Positions 21,828-31,513 of a DNA stretch of 64,000 bases are shown here, one piece after another (within the stretch, counting starts at the first letter, position 1; each line of letters opens with the position of its first letter). The stretch is from Neisseria animaloris. Lineage in GTDB: Bacteria; Pseudomonadota; Gammaproteobacteria; Burkholderiales; Neisseriaceae. The DNA is taken from NCBI RefSeq assembly GCF_900637855.1, contig NZ_LR134440.1, positions 1,860,001-1,924,000 on the forward strand. Reading direction: 5' to 3'. The notes under the pieces were generated by a model. The model saw only the letters and a list, made by a program, of their open reading frames with translations, was not told where the DNA came from and made no database searches. A program made the position numbers and the translations under genes.

Positions 21828-22422
21828 TGCCTGTAAATTTGGTTGTGGTGGCTTCGCCCTCTGCCGAGATGCCTTCGCGGACGAATACTTTTTTTACGGT
21901 CAGCAGCAAAATCTTCAAATCCAACCAAAAAGAATGGTTGTCTATATACCAGACATCCAATTGGAATTTTTCGTTCCATGAAATGGCGTTTCTGCCGTTT
22001 ACCTGCGCCCACCCCGTAATGCCCGGCCTCATTTCGTGGCGGCGGTATTGGAAAGCGTTATACAGCGGCAGGTATTCCATCAGCAGCGGGCGGGGGCCGA
22101 CCAAACTCATCTCCCCTTTTAAGACATTCCAAAGTTCCGGCAGTTCGTCGAGGCTGGTGGAGCGCAGTTTGCGGCCGAACGGGGTCAGGCGTTCGTTGTC
22201 GGGAAGGGGATGGCCGTCTGAATCCGCCGCATCGCGCATCGAGCGGAATTTAACCATTTTGAAAGGCTTGCCGTTCATGCCCGGGCGGGTTTGGGTAAAA
22301 AATACCGGCGAACCGAGATTTTTACGGATCAGGTAAATCAACACCAGAAACACGGGGGATAAAACAATCAACCCTAATGCCGAGGCAATGATGTCGAGCA
22401 GGCGTTTGAGCAGTTTATGCAT
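21811..22422 (-). CDS. pglB: Phosphoglycosyl transferase (PglB N-terminal domain as a separate protein)
   Basis: The 203-residue monotopic transferase moves phospho-diNAcBac to undecaprenyl phosphate, starting glycan assembly at the inner membrane. A re-entrant N-terminal helix (LLDIIASALGLIVLSPVFLVLIY) is followed by VFFTQTRPGMNGKPF, KFRSMRD, and the catalytic Asp-Glu dyad in TSLDELPELWNVLKG. MSLVGPRPLL and RPGITGWAQVNGRN complete the family signature. Its size equals the minimal catalytic unit (Campylobacter PglC type), not the fused 400-residue Neisseria PglB. It overlaps the acetyltransferase gene. Confidence 0.93.
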   Translation of the reverse strand: MHKLLKRLLDIIASALGLIVLSPVFLVLIYLIRKNLGSPVFFTQTRPGMNGKPFKMVKFRSMRDAADSDGHPLPDNERLTPFGRKLRSTSLDELPELWNVLKGEMSLVGPRPLLMEYLPLYNAFQYRRHEMRPGITGWAQVNGRNAISWNEKFQLDVWYIDNHSFWLDLKILLLTVKKVFVREGISAEGEATTTKFTGNEDNE

Positions 22423-23587
22423 GGCCTAACCTTTCGATAAGGTTGACGATTTTTTGATAGGCGATATCGCGTTTGAAGCGGCGTTTGATTTCTTCCGACT
22501 GCACGGGATCGTTTTTATGCAGCAGAATTTTTCTTGCCGCCGCTACAAAATCCGCCACATCGCCCGACCGGTAATCGGCATGTGGCACCAGCGTCAGTAC
22601 TTCCGCAACTTCCCGGTTGATTTGGCTGTTGAGAATCGGTTTCTGCAAAGCCATGTAGTCGGAGAGTTTGTTGGTAATCGATTGCATGGCATAAGAATGA
22701 ATCGGGTTGACGGCGATATCGCAACCTTTGGCCACTGACATCATTTCCGCATAAGGAAGGAAACCGTAAAATTTAACCGAATTGGATTCATATTGTTTGA
22801 GTTTGTCTAAATCGGGGCCGCCACCCATAACATGCAGTTCTACGTTTTCGCCCTCGTTGGCAAGTTGCCGTATGCCTTTGCAAACGGTTTCGACATCGTA
22901 GCTGAAACTCAGCGTGCCCAAATAGAAAAAGCGGGTTTTATTGTCGCCGAATGTTTTGGCCGGAGCGGTGGCCAGTTTTTCAAAATCAGCACCGATATAA
23001 ACCACTTCTCCGGGCGCGTTCGGGTTGGCTTCTTGGGCGCGGTCGAGGTAGCTTTGCGATACTGCGACCAAGCCGTCCGCACAGCGGTAGGCAGCATTGG
23101 CGCGCGAGGCAAACGGCAGCAGGTTGTGCGGTATTTTTTTCAAGAAAGGCACAACCGAAGAAAAAGATTCCGGCCAAACGTCCTGCACGTCGATAATCAG
23201 TTTGTAGCCCAAACGGGCTTTGTGTCGCCCCAGCAGAATGTTGGTGGCGATCAGCGGATAGGCGGAATATACGACACTCTGATCACCGGGGCGGCAGCCG
23301 GCAAGCCATCGTTCGAATTCTTTAACAAATACATGATGGCTCTGCACCCGTGCCAGCGATACGTTTTTGTTGTAGCCGCTTTCGTTGAGCAACATCACTT
23401 TCAGACGGCCTCTGGAAGCTGTTTCGGCATCCCGAGGCCGTCTGAAACATTTGTCGTAATGCTTGAAGTTGCTGGTAATCAGCAAAACGTCATGCGATTG
23501 GGACAACAGCTCGGCAAGATACCAGAAGCGGTTGAAATGCGGCTCGGCAGGCAGCGAGCAATAAGGGGCGACAATGGTAATTCTCAT
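22415..23587 (-). CDS. GT4-type glycosyltransferase
   Basis: A 390-residue GT-B fold enzyme starts at MRITIVAPYCSLPAEPHFNRFW, with GAGG nearby as ribosome-binding site; the longer upstream frame overlaps the previous gene and is rejected. The N-domain contains YKLIIDVQDVWPESF. The C-domain has FFYLGTLSFSYDVET, LHVMGGGPDLDKL and KFYGFLPYAEMMSVAKGCDI, typical of WcaI/WbuB-like GT4 enzymes. Donor and acceptor cannot be read from sequence. It lies directly upstream of the priming transferase gene and overlaps it by eight bases. Confidence 0.88.
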   Translation of the reverse strand: MRITIVAPYCSLPAEPHFNRFWYLAELLSQSHDVLLITSNFKHYDKCFRRPRDAETASRGRLKVMLLNESGYNKNVSLARVQSHHVFVKEFERWLAGCRPGDQSVVYSAYPLIATNILLGRHKARLGYKLIIDVQDVWPESFSSVVPFLKKIPHNLLPFASRANAAYRCADGLVAVSQSYLDRAQEANPNAPGEVVYIGADFEKLATAPAKTFGDNKTRFFYLGTLSFSYDVETVCKGIRQLANEGENVELHVMGGGPDLDKLKQYESNSVKFYGFLPYAEMMSVAKGCDIAVNPIHSYAMQSITNKLSDYMALQKPILNSQINREVAEVLTLVPHADYRSGDVADFVAAARKILLHKNDPVQSEEIKRRFKRDIAYQKIVNLIERLGHA

Positions 23588-23603
23588 CCGGCTTACCTCT
23601 TGT

Positions 23604-24671
23604 TTACATGTTGTATGCTGCCATGGTGGTGCGGTAAATCTCTTCGTCGGAACAGAGGGTTTCGACATGTTGTTTTAAAGCGGTTCCCATTTGTCGGCGC
23701 AGAGAGGCATCGCGTACCAGCGTTTCGACCGCATCGGCAAAGGCGGTTTTGTCTTCAAACGGAATGCAATAGCCCGTTTTGCCGTTGAGTACGATTTCGG
23801 ATACGCCCGCCACATCATAAGTAACCACGGGCACGCCGTACAAGCCTGCTTCAAGCGTATTGTTACCGACTCCGGCACCGTGGTCGCCTACCAAAACGGG
23901 TGTGTTGAGCAGAATGTCGACTTCTTTGAAATAAGCGTTCAAATCGCGTACCCCGCCGAGGAAAATCACTTTGTCGTCCATTCCCAAGCGGCGGGCCTGC
24001 GCTTTCAGGTTTTCCAACTCTTCGCCGATACCGGCAACCGAAAGCCGTACGGATAAGCCGCGGTCGAGCAGTACTTTCACCATATCAATGGCCAGATTAA
24101 CCGCGCGAACTTTATCCAAACGGGAAAGCGTGCCGAGCATCACGTAATCTTTTTCGGTTTTTTCAGGAACCGAATCGATTTCGGGCAGGGCATTGTAGGT
24201 GTAGTCAATGCGGGAGGCGGGAAACCCGTGTCGGATCAGTTTTTGCTGTTCGTGTCTGCAATTGGCGATGATATACACGCCGAGCTTGTCGAAAAGTTTG
24301 GCGATTTTCGGATAAGTTTCAGGGTTGAGGCCGCGGGCATGGTAGAACACTTTGGTTTTGGGCGAAGCGATTTTCGCCGCCACGGCACAGGCAGGCACGA
24401 TACGGGCCATCTGGCAGTGCACGATATCCGGTTTTTCGAGTTTCAGCATTTTGGCGAATGCCAGCATTCCTTTGAAATAGCCGGCCGTGCTTTGGTAGAA
24501 ATCAATTTCATACCATTTTATGCTCAGTTTCTCTGCATCTTGAATCAAAGGGCCGTCTGAAGAGGCCAAAATAACAGTGTGGCCTTGTTCGCTCAGTAAA
24601 CGCCCGAGGCGGAAGGTGGCATGCTCTGTTCCGCCGAGGCCGCTCATGGAAGAAGTTAAGATAATTTTCAT
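23604..24671 (-). CDS. GT4 glycosyltransferase
   Basis: The 355-residue protein begins MKIILTSSMSGLGGTEHATFRLG, the usual GT4 acceptor-side loop. C-terminal GT4 blocks are GTLSRLDKVRAVNLAIDM, VAGIGEELENLKAQ, and the donor-site segment GAGVGNNTLEAGLYGVPVV. The classical EX7E motif is altered (VGNNTLEAG, only the second Glu kept). Its ATG overlaps the stop of the upstream polymerase gene (ATGA), indicating coupling. The specific linkage is unknown. Confidence 0.88.
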   Translation of the reverse strand: MKIILTSSMSGLGGTEHATFRLGRLLSEQGHTVILASSDGPLIQDAEKLSIKWYEIDFYQSTAGYFKGMLAFAKMLKLEKPDIVHCQMARIVPACAVAAKIASPKTKVFYHARGLNPETYPKIAKLFDKLGVYIIANCRHEQQKLIRHGFPASRIDYTYNALPEIDSVPEKTEKDYVMLGTLSRLDKVRAVNLAIDMVKVLLDRGLSVRLSVAGIGEELENLKAQARRLGMDDKVIFLGGVRDLNAYFKEVDILLNTPVLVGDHGAGVGNNTLEAGLYGVPVVTYDVAGVSEIVLNGKTGYCIPFEDKTAFADAVETLVRDASLRRQMGTALKQHVETLCSDEEIYRTTMAAYNM

Positions 24672-25978
24672 AAATGTTTCCAAGAGGAACGGATAAACCC
24701 GTAAATCGGAGTACGGTTGTATTGCGAAGTATGGAGAACGATATAAATAAAAATTAAAAAACAAGGAATCCAAACGAAAGGCAGCCGCAAAATGGAAGAG
24801 GGGATAAAGCCTGCTACCAGAAAAACCGCCATGCCGATCAAGGCGAAAAAGCGTATTTTGTTTTCAAGCGGTTTAGCAAAAATTATTCCGGTGCAATACA
24901 CGGCGGCATACCCGATAAAGGCCAGTAACGAGATGATGCCGAAGCCCAAATAAAGTTCGATGATGAAACTGTGCGGGTTTTCAAAGCCCAAGCTGTAGCT
25001 GAGATGACCGCCGAAATATCCGCTAAAATTTTTCGGGCCGTAGCCGGTATACAGAAAAGGCAGATTGTCATAAAAGTAGTTGTAAATTTCTTGGCGGTAG
25101 GATACGGAATTATCGCTGCCGAAATCATATAGAAATAAATACAGGCGCGATGAAAGGCGCTCTAAAAACGGATTGCTGTTAAGGGACAATAGGAAATTCT
25201 GGATGATGTACGAAGGCGTGATCGCAAACAGCATATAGGTACCTGCCAAAGCGATTAACGTGGCCAAACCGTTTTTCCGATAGATAAAATGTAAAGCCAG
25301 CAGGGCAAGGTAACAAGCAATTGCGGTTCGGGAGGCACTGATGAAAATAGCCGCGCCCAATAAAGCAAACAATGCCCAACCTGCCGTTTTTTCTTTTGCC
25401 GTACGTCCGAAGTAATTGAAAAATATTAAAATTGCAGGGGCAACGCAAACAGCCGTCGCCGCCATGTTATTGGGGTTAAAGAAGAAACCTTTCGCCGCTC
25501 CCGATTCAATCGAAAGTTCTTCTCCCGAGGTGCTTACAAAAGGCATACCTATCGCTATTTCTGCTAACGGCGGCAGAGCGATGAATAAAGTGAATACGAT
25601 CATCAAACGCTGGATAAAGCCGAGTGGGTCTTCATGTCTCGAAATGCAAAGGTAAAGAATGTAGAAAAAGCAGGGCACGACGAGGAAAAACATCAGGTCG
25701 GCGAATTGTGTGTTGCTCAATGTAGAGATAAGCAGGTGCAAAGCACTCCAAGCGGCCATGAAACTCAGGCATATCAAAGGCATGCCGATTTGAGTTGGAA
25801 AACGCTTGTTTTCAAAGAAAGCGATGACAAGTGTGCAGCATACGAATAATAACGACAGAGGGTTGTCGATACGGGGAATGCCTGCCGTGAACGAAAGCAT
25901 CGGCCCCACCATGTATGCGCAGAGCATGGTGTAAATCATCAAAATGTATAAGGTTTGGCTTCTGAGTTTCACAATCAC
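24668..25978 (-). CDS. wzy: O-antigen polymerase/ligase family membrane protein (Wzy-like)
   Basis: The 436-residue protein has roughly 11-12 hydrophobic helices and one large periplasmic loop at about 285-335 ending in a conserved-looking GFENPHSFIIELYLGFG. The FFFNPNNMAATAV and SASRTAIACYLALLAL segments are typical of the Wzy_C/O-antigen ligase superfamily. In this context it could polymerise repeat units (Wzy), ligate a glycan to an acceptor, or act as a protein O-oligosaccharyltransferase. Gene order with wzx and wza-wzb-wzc favours a polymerase. It is AT-richer than its neighbours, as is common for polymerase genes. Confidence 0.8.
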   Translation of the reverse strand: MIVKLRSQTLYILMIYTMLCAYMVGPMLSFTAGIPRIDNPLSLLFVCCTLVIAFFENKRFPTQIGMPLICLSFMAAWSALHLLISTLSNTQFADLMFFLVVPCFFYILYLCISRHEDPLGFIQRLMIVFTLFIALPPLAEIAIGMPFVSTSGEELSIESGAAKGFFFNPNNMAATAVCVAPAILIFFNYFGRTAKEKTAGWALFALLGAAIFISASRTAIACYLALLALHFIYRKNGLATLIALAGTYMLFAITPSYIIQNFLLSLNSNPFLERLSSRLYLFLYDFGSDNSVSYRQEIYNYFYDNLPFLYTGYGPKNFSGYFGGHLSYSLGFENPHSFIIELYLGFGIISLLAFIGYAAVYCTGIIFAKPLENKIRFFALIGMAVFLVAGFIPSSILRLPFVWIPCFLIFIYIVLHTSQYNRTPIYGFIRSSWKHL

Positions 25979-26002
25979 TCCGGCTTTTTTATTGATGCTT
26001 GT

Positions 26003-27169
26003 TTATTTGTTGGAAACGGCTTGCTCGTATTCGGCTGTGATTTGCGCGGTTACGCTTTTTTCCCCGAATTCTTTCAAACAGTTTTCCCGCAGCACGGCGG
26101 CATTGTAATGCCGGCGGTTTTCATACAGATGGATTAATGCCTCGGTAAGGGCCTGCCGGTTTTCGGAGGGGACGAGCAGGCCGTTATCGTCGTTAACGAT
26201 AGATTCGGGGCCGCCGCAGCGCGTGGCAATCACCGGCAGCCCTTGCGACAGCGCCTCGATAAACACCACGCCGAACGTTTCATGGCGGCTGGGCAGCACG
26301 AAGGCATCGCTGTTATACATCAAATCCAACACCTCATCGCTTTTCAGCCCGCCTAAAAAGCTGACCGATCCTTTAAGGCCGAGGCTTTCTGCCAATTGGT
26401 GCAGTTTGCCTTCCTCAGGCCCCGTGCCGCCGATTTTCAGTTTCAGTTGCGGATATTTTTTCAAAGCCTCGGCAAAGGCAGGCAATAAAATATCAAAACC
26501 TTTTTTGTGCTGTAAGTGGGCAACCGAACAGAAAGTAAAGTCGGTATTCGATGGTTTGTTGTTTAGGTCGACGGGTGCTTCGAAGTTGGCGGACAAAATA
26601 TTGGGAATATATTTCCAACTAAGGCCGCGGTATTCTTTTTCCAGCCGTTGCTTGAAATCTTTGCTGACCGCAATTCTTGATGCGCATTGTTCGGCCGCTT
26701 TGTGCATCGCATCCCATTGCCAGTCGCGAATGAGTTTCCGCGCATAAGTGGTGCTGTGCTCGGTGATAACGTACGGTATCTGTGTTCCCGCGTGGATTTG
26801 ATGGGCCAGAATTCCGGCGTGATTCATGCAGTGGGCGTGGATAACGTCCGGTTTGCCGTGTTGGCGCACATAGAGTTCAAACAGTTTGCGTCCGGCTTTT
26901 ATCCAGCGGTTGCGGTCCAGTGCGGTACGCGGGAAAAAATACATGCTTTTATACACATAAGTCGGAACCCCTTTTTCAACATAACTGCGGATGCCGTAGC
27001 CGCCGGTAAAAATAGAAGCGGGTTCGCCGCGCACGGATCGGAAAATCGGCGCAATCACGCCCACTTTCAGGCCGGAATGCTGCAAAGCCTGAGCCTGTTG
27101 GCGGAAGAAGATGCCGTTCATATCTTGGCGGGTGGTAGGGTACCACGAAGGGATAATCAATACATGCAT
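26003..27169 (-). CDS. GT4 glycosyltransferase
   Basis: The 388-residue GT-B enzyme starts MHVLIIPSWYPTTRQDMNGIFF, followed by VIHAHCMNHAGILAHQI and the acceptor-site ITEHSTTYARK. The C-domain shows FCSVAHLQHKKGFDILLPAF, LKIGGTGPEEGKLHQL and the complete EX7E motif in RHETFGVVFIEALSQG. It probably adds a sugar to the lipid-linked glycan on the cytoplasmic face. It sits between the flippase and polymerase genes with short gaps. Confidence 0.9.
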   Translation of the reverse strand: MHVLIIPSWYPTTRQDMNGIFFRQQAQALQHSGLKVGVIAPIFRSVRGEPASIFTGGYGIRSYVEKGVPTYVYKSMYFFPRTALDRNRWIKAGRKLFELYVRQHGKPDVIHAHCMNHAGILAHQIHAGTQIPYVITEHSTTYARKLIRDWQWDAMHKAAEQCASRIAVSKDFKQRLEKEYRGLSWKYIPNILSANFEAPVDLNNKPSNTDFTFCSVAHLQHKKGFDILLPAFAEALKKYPQLKLKIGGTGPEEGKLHQLAESLGLKGSVSFLGGLKSDEVLDLMYNSDAFVLPSRHETFGVVFIEALSQGLPVIATRCGGPESIVNDDNGLLVPSENRQALTEALIHLYENRRHYNAAVLRENCLKEFGEKSVTAQITAEYEQAVSNK

Positions 27170-27203
27170 GGCTATACGCTTTTAATTTTCTGTTTTCAAC
27201 GTC

Positions 27204-28622
27204 CTACTTTTTCAGACGGCCTTTGATAACCGAGGCCGCCTGAAGAAGTATGTTTCTGTGTTTCATCAATAATATTGCCAACACCAGCAGCCAAACGGCA
27301 GCGAAAACAAAATAATTGCCGGTATTTCCCCAACGGGTATAGGCCAAACAGCAAATCAGGCAGGCAAGCATGGTGCCGTAGAGCTGTATGCGCGGCAGCG
27401 GCTGCCACAAACGCACAGAGGCTTCCGTTTTCAAAACGGAAAACACCCAAAAAGAGACGGCGGTCGACATTGCCGCACCTTTCGCGCCCAAAGCGGGAAC
27501 CAGTCGATAGAGCAAGCCTAAATTACACAGCAGGGCAACGACTGAAAACACGGTAATCAACCAAGTTTTCTTGCTCACATTGATGCCGATGCCGGTTACT
27601 TCGGTCAGGGTATACAGCAATGGAAACAACATGCTGGAAAGCAGGATAAACTGCACCGGTGCGTATTTTTCCGGCAGTATCCAAGCAACTAGTGGCGAGC
27701 AAATACCCACTATGCAGAGTATTGCCGCGATTAAATCCGTCATCAAGCCGGTAATCCGGCCGATTTTATCCAAGTTGGTTTCTTCTTTGACCCATTTGAA
27801 CACCATCGGTGCCCAAATCGTGGAAAAGATGCTTTGAAAAATCAGCGCAATGGCACCAAAGCTGACCGCCATCGAGTAAATACCCAACTCCGACAGGCCG
27901 CCCAAGCTTTTCAGCAAAAAACGGTCTACCGAAGTAAACCCCCAATACGCCAGCCCGCCTAAAGCCAACGGAAGGCCGTAATTGAGGGTGTCTTTCAATT
28001 GTCGGGGCGATAACGGCGCAGCGGCGGCGGCTTTCAGTTCGGTACGGGTTTGTAAAACCAATACGCCGACGGTAACCAACTGGGCCAGCGTATAAGCCGA
28101 TACCAAAGTAAACGTATCGGTGGGCAGCTTGAGCAACACGCAGCACAGTACCAATGCCAAAATCAACACTTTCGGCGTGAACTGGCTGAATGAAAATGCA
28201 AAAGCCTTTTCCTGCATTCGCAAAATCAGCGAGAAATAACGCACCAGCAACACGCCCGTAAAAAACAACAGGCACAATATGCTTAAAGCGGTATCGTCCA
28301 GCTCAAGTATCTTTTCAGACGGCCAGTTCAAGTTCCATATTGCAATACCGGCAATCAGCAGCGCAGTGAGCAAAACAGGCGGAACCACGGTGGTTTTAAA
28401 CAAAGCCGCTTTGTTTCCGGCGGCGTAATATTCGCGGATATACGCTTGATCCAACCCCAATCCCACGGCAATCAGTATCAATGCCGACACGGTTTGCAGC
28501 ATGATGATGCGGCCGATGTCTTCCGCCGGAAAATACCAAGAAATCAGCGGCAGGGAGATAATGCCGACGGCGGCACTACCGAGCGGGCCGAGAGCGTAAC
28601 CTAAAAGTTTGCGTGCATTCAT
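27204..28622 (-). CDS. wzx: Oligosaccharide flippase, Wzx/PglF-like
   Basis: The 472-residue MATE/MOP-superfamily protein has about 12-14 hydrophobic helices. It begins MNARKLLGYALGPLGSAAVGIISLPL and has GLDQAYIREYYAAGNK after the third helix, a typical flippase loop. It would move the undecaprenyl-linked glycan to the periplasmic face. In Neisseria pgl loci the flippase PglF lies upstream of pglB-C-D, so this could equally be named pglF. The C-terminus contains an uptake-sequence-derived segment. Confidence 0.88.
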   Translation of the reverse strand: MNARKLLGYALGPLGSAAVGIISLPLISWYFPAEDIGRIIMLQTVSALILIAVGLGLDQAYIREYYAAGNKAALFKTTVVPPVLLTALLIAGIAIWNLNWPSEKILELDDTALSILCLLFFTGVLLVRYFSLILRMQEKAFAFSFSQFTPKVLILALVLCCVLLKLPTDTFTLVSAYTLAQLVTVGVLVLQTRTELKAAAAAPLSPRQLKDTLNYGLPLALGGLAYWGFTSVDRFLLKSLGGLSELGIYSMAVSFGAIALIFQSIFSTIWAPMVFKWVKEETNLDKIGRITGLMTDLIAAILCIVGICSPLVAWILPEKYAPVQFILLSSMLFPLLYTLTEVTGIGINVSKKTWLITVFSVVALLCNLGLLYRLVPALGAKGAAMSTAVSFWVFSVLKTEASVRLWQPLPRIQLYGTMLACLICCLAYTRWGNTGNYFVFAAVWLLVLAILLMKHRNILLQAASVIKGRLKK

Positions 28623-28662
28623 GTCAGTATGTTTTCAGACGGCCTCCGAAGAGGCCGGCCGC

Positions 28663-29742
28663 TTAAACGGCCGCTTTGAGTGCGTCGGCCACTTGCCGCA
28701 CTTGTTTGTGCGTCATATACGGGTGCATCGGCAGGCTGATGACTTCCTGTGCCACCAAATCGCCCACCGGCAGCACGGCATCGCTTGCAACGGCGGGCTG
28801 TTTGTTCAGCGGAATCGGGTAGTGCACAGCGGTAGGAACGCCCGCTTCTTTCAAGGCCGTCTGAACGGCATCGCGGTTTTTCACGCGGATGGTGTATTGG
28901 GCATACGCGCTGCGGTTGTGCGCTTCGACAAACGGCACGGCGATGCCCGTATCTTGCAGGGCTTCGGCATACAGGGCGGCAACTTCTTGGCGCAACTGCA
29001 TTTCTTCTTCGAGAATCGCCAGTTTGGGCAGCAGGATGGCGGCTTGAAGCGTGTCCAAACGGCTGTTTACGCCCACGCGGATATGGTGGTAGCGGCGGTC
29101 TTGGCCGTGGCGGGCAATTTGGCGGATAACGGTCGCCAGCGTTTCGTCGTTGGTGAAAACCGCGCCGCCGTCGCCGTAGCAGCCCAGAGGTTTGCTGGGG
29201 AAAAAGCTGGTGCAGGCGATGGTGGTTAAGTTGCCCGATTTTCTGCCTTTGTAGGTGGCACCGAAACTTTGGGCGGCATCTTCGATCACCGGCAGGTTGT
29301 GTTTGGCGGCGACGGCGTTAATGGCGTCGTAGTCGGCGCATTGGCCGTAGAGCGATACGGGAATGACGGCTTTGGTTTTGTCGGTAATGGCCGCTTCGAT
29401 TTTGGCGGGGTCGATATTGTAGGTGGTTTCGTCGATATCGACATACACGGGTTTGGCGCCGAGCAGGGCCACGGTTTCGGCGGTGGCGATGTAGGTAAAG
29501 CCGGGGGTGATCACTTCGTCGCCGGCCTGCACGCCCAAAGCCATCAGCGCGATTTGCAGCGCGTCGGTACCGTTGGCGCAGGTGATGCAGTATTGTGCGC
29601 CGCAATAGGCTTTGAGCTGTTCTTCCAATTCGGCGACTTCGGGGCCGAGGATATAGCCGCCGTGTGCCAGCACTTTTTGGATGTTGGTATCGATTTGGTC
29701 TTTGATTCGGGCTTGTTGGGCGGCGAGGTCGATAAATTGCAT
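28663..29742 (-). CDS. wbpE: UDP-3-keto sugar acid aminotransferase, WbpE-like
   Basis: A 359-residue PLP enzyme of the DegT family starts MQFIDLAAQQARIKDQIDTN, as WbpE does. PLP-binding residues include the aspartate in VIEDAAQSFGATYKGRKSG and the lysine in CTSFFPSKPLGCYGDGGAV. It would transaminate the 3-keto intermediate made by the WbpB-like dehydrogenase, using glutamate. Its position between the wbpD-like acetyltransferase and the flippase supports a role in UDP-di-N-acetylglucuronic acid synthesis. Confidence 0.9.
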   Translation of the reverse strand: MQFIDLAAQQARIKDQIDTNIQKVLAHGGYILGPEVAELEEQLKAYCGAQYCITCANGTDALQIALMALGVQAGDEVITPGFTYIATAETVALLGAKPVYVDIDETTYNIDPAKIEAAITDKTKAVIPVSLYGQCADYDAINAVAAKHNLPVIEDAAQSFGATYKGRKSGNLTTIACTSFFPSKPLGCYGDGGAVFTNDETLATVIRQIARHGQDRRYHHIRVGVNSRLDTLQAAILLPKLAILEEEMQLRQEVAALYAEALQDTGIAVPFVEAHNRSAYAQYTIRVKNRDAVQTALKEAGVPTAVHYPIPLNKQPAVASDAVLPVGDLVAQEVISLPMHPYMTHKQVRQVADALKAAV

Positions 29743-29758
29743 GATGGTTTCCTTAATA

Positions 29759-30340
29759 TTATTCTGATTTGGTTAAGAGGCCGTCTGAAAGCGTATAAAC
29801 GGCTCCGGTGTGGGAACAGCTTGCTTTGCCGCTGCCGTGCACGGGCAGGTCGAGCTGTTCGCCGTATTCGCTCATCCAACCGATTTGGCGGGCGGGCACG
29901 CCGACCATCAGGGCGTAGTCGGGCACGTCTTTGTTTACCACCGCTCCTGCGCCCACAAAGGCGAATTTGCCGATGGTTATGCCGCACACGATGGTGCAGT
30001 TTGCGCCCAAAGTCGCGCCTTTTTTAACCAGTGTGTCGCGGTATTCGCTTTTGCGCTCGATCAGCGAACGCGGGTTGTAGACGTTGGTAAACACCATGCT
30101 GGGGCCGCAGAATACGCCGTCTTCGAGATAAACGTTGTCGTACACGGAAACGTTGTTTTGGATTTTGCAGTTGTCGCCGATTTTCACTTTGTTGCCGACA
30201 AACACGTTCTGGCCGAACGAGCAGTTTTTGCCGATTTCGGCACCGCCGCAGATATGCGCGAAATGCCAAATGCGGCTGCCTGCGCCGATTTTCGCGCCGT
30301 CGTCGACAATGGCGCTGGGGTGTACGGTGTAGTCGGTCAT
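29759..30340 (-). CDS. wbpD: UDP-3-amino sugar acid N-acetyltransferase, WbpD-like
   Basis: The 193-residue left-handed beta-helix acetyltransferase starts [20 protein letters not shown]. Hexapeptide repeats cover most of the chain, and the family's [20 protein letters not shown] and [20 protein letters not shown] are visible. It would acetylate the 3-amino group made by the WbpE-like enzyme. Its ATG overlaps the stop of the upstream oxidoreductase gene (ATGA), so I reject the longer frame to 30439. The last 15 residues ([15 protein letters not shown]) come from an uptake sequence fused to the end of the gene. Confidence 0.92.
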   Translation of the reverse strand: MTDYTVHPSAIVDDGAKIGAGSRIWHFAHICGGAEIGKNCSFGQNVFVGNKVKIGDNCKIQNNVSVYDNVYLEDGVFCGPSMVFTNVYNPRSLIERKSEYRDTLVKKGATLGANCTIVCGITIGKFAFVGAGAVVNKDVPDYALMVGVPARQIGWMSEYGEQLDLPVHGSGKASCSHTGAVYTLSDGLLTKSE

Positions 30341-31377
30341 TTCAATAGCTCCTGTAAGGCGGCTTCGCCCTGAATCTGTGCCGTCGTCCATTTGCCGCCG
30401 TAGATGTGCAGCACGTTGCCGACGCGTTCGAACGCCCATTCGCGGGTGGCATCGCTGGGATTGGCGGCACTTTTCAACAAAGGGCGCACGCCGGAAAAGC
30501 TGCCGCTGATGTCTTCTGCCGTGAGCTTTTCGCTGTGATAGGCATTGTAGGCGGCCAGCAGGTAATCGGTTTCTTCTTCAGACGGCCTCTCTGCTTCGGG
30601 GTGGTGTTGGCGCACTTCGGTGGTGCCGATTAAGGTTTTGCCCTGATAAGGCAGCACGAAGAAAATCCGTTTTTCCTGCGGAATCGGCAGCATCAACGCC
30701 TGCGTGCATTCGCTGTCGGTAAAGATATGGCTGCCGCGCACCCAATCGATGGTATAGGCCGGAGAGCCGCCTTGTTGTGCGCGCAGCTCCATCGCCCACG
30801 GGCCGGTGGCGTTGACGATGCGGTCGAAATCCGCCAGCAGGTCGAGCGATTCGATTTTGCGGTGTTCGACCACTTCCACGCCCAAATCGCGGCATTGGCC
30901 GATAACCCACCGGCCGAGTGCGAAATCGTCCATCTGGGCATCGTAAAAGGAAAACGCACCCTTGAGGCCGTCTGAAAGCAGGGCGGGGCAGCGGTTGAGC
31001 ACTTCCGTTTTATCCAGCCACGAGCTGCGGGGAAAGCCGCTGCTTGATGCCAGCAGATCATACAGTTTGGTGCCGATGCCGATTTGCCATTTCGGGCGGC
31101 CGCGGCCTTTATAAATCGGAAACAGCAATTCCAGCGGACGGCACAATTCGGGTGCGCGCTCCAACCAGAAGCGACGGGCGAGCAGAGCCTTTTTCACTAA
31201 AGAAAATTGTCCGGTTTCAAGATAACGCAGACCACCGTGTAACAACTTGGATGATGACCGGCTGGTGTGTGCCATTGCCGTATCCTGTTCAAACAGGGTA
31301 ACGTCATGGCCTTGTTTTGCCGCTGCCCAAGCGGTACACGCACCGATGATGCCTGCGCCTGCTATGGCGATTTTCAT
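30337..31377 (-). CDS. FAD-dependent oxidoreductase, GlpD/DAO-like
   Basis: The 346-residue protein begins [20 protein letters not shown], a dinucleotide-binding GxGxxG fold, followed by [20 protein letters not shown], the signature seen in glycerol-3-phosphate dehydrogenases. [15 protein letters not shown] and the substrate-domain segment [17 protein letters not shown] also fit GlpD. It lacks the C-terminal helical extension of full-length GlpD (about 500 residues). The frame is open far upstream, but AAGGA lies before this ATG. It sits between wbpB and wbpD, where the Pseudomonas pathway has no such enzyme, and its substrate is unknown. Confidence 0.85.
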   Translation of the reverse strand: MKIAIAGAGIIGACTAWAAAKQGHDVTLFEQDTAMAHTSRSSSKLLHGGLRYLETGQFSLVKKALLARRFWLERAPELCRPLELLFPIYKGRGRPKWQIGIGTKLYDLLASSSGFPRSSWLDKTEVLNRCPALLSDGLKGAFSFYDAQMDDFALGRWVIGQCRDLGVEVVEHRKIESLDLLADFDRIVNATGPWAMELRAQQGGSPAYTIDWVRGSHIFTDSECTQALMLPIPQEKRIFFVLPYQGKTLIGTTEVRQHHPEAERPSEEETDYLLAAYNAYHSEKLTAEDISGSFSGVRPLLKSAANPSDATREWAFERVGNVLHIYGGKWTTAQIQGEAALQELLK

Positions 31378-31513
31378 CAAAAATTCCTTATTGACCGGAA
31401 ATCCCGCCGTTTTGGAAGGTAGGATTTGATGTTGTTTGGAAAAAGTGAGGCTTCTTGTTAAGCGGGCAACACACAGGGTGATGTTTTTGCGTTGCCCTGT
31501 GTGTCGGAGCCTG

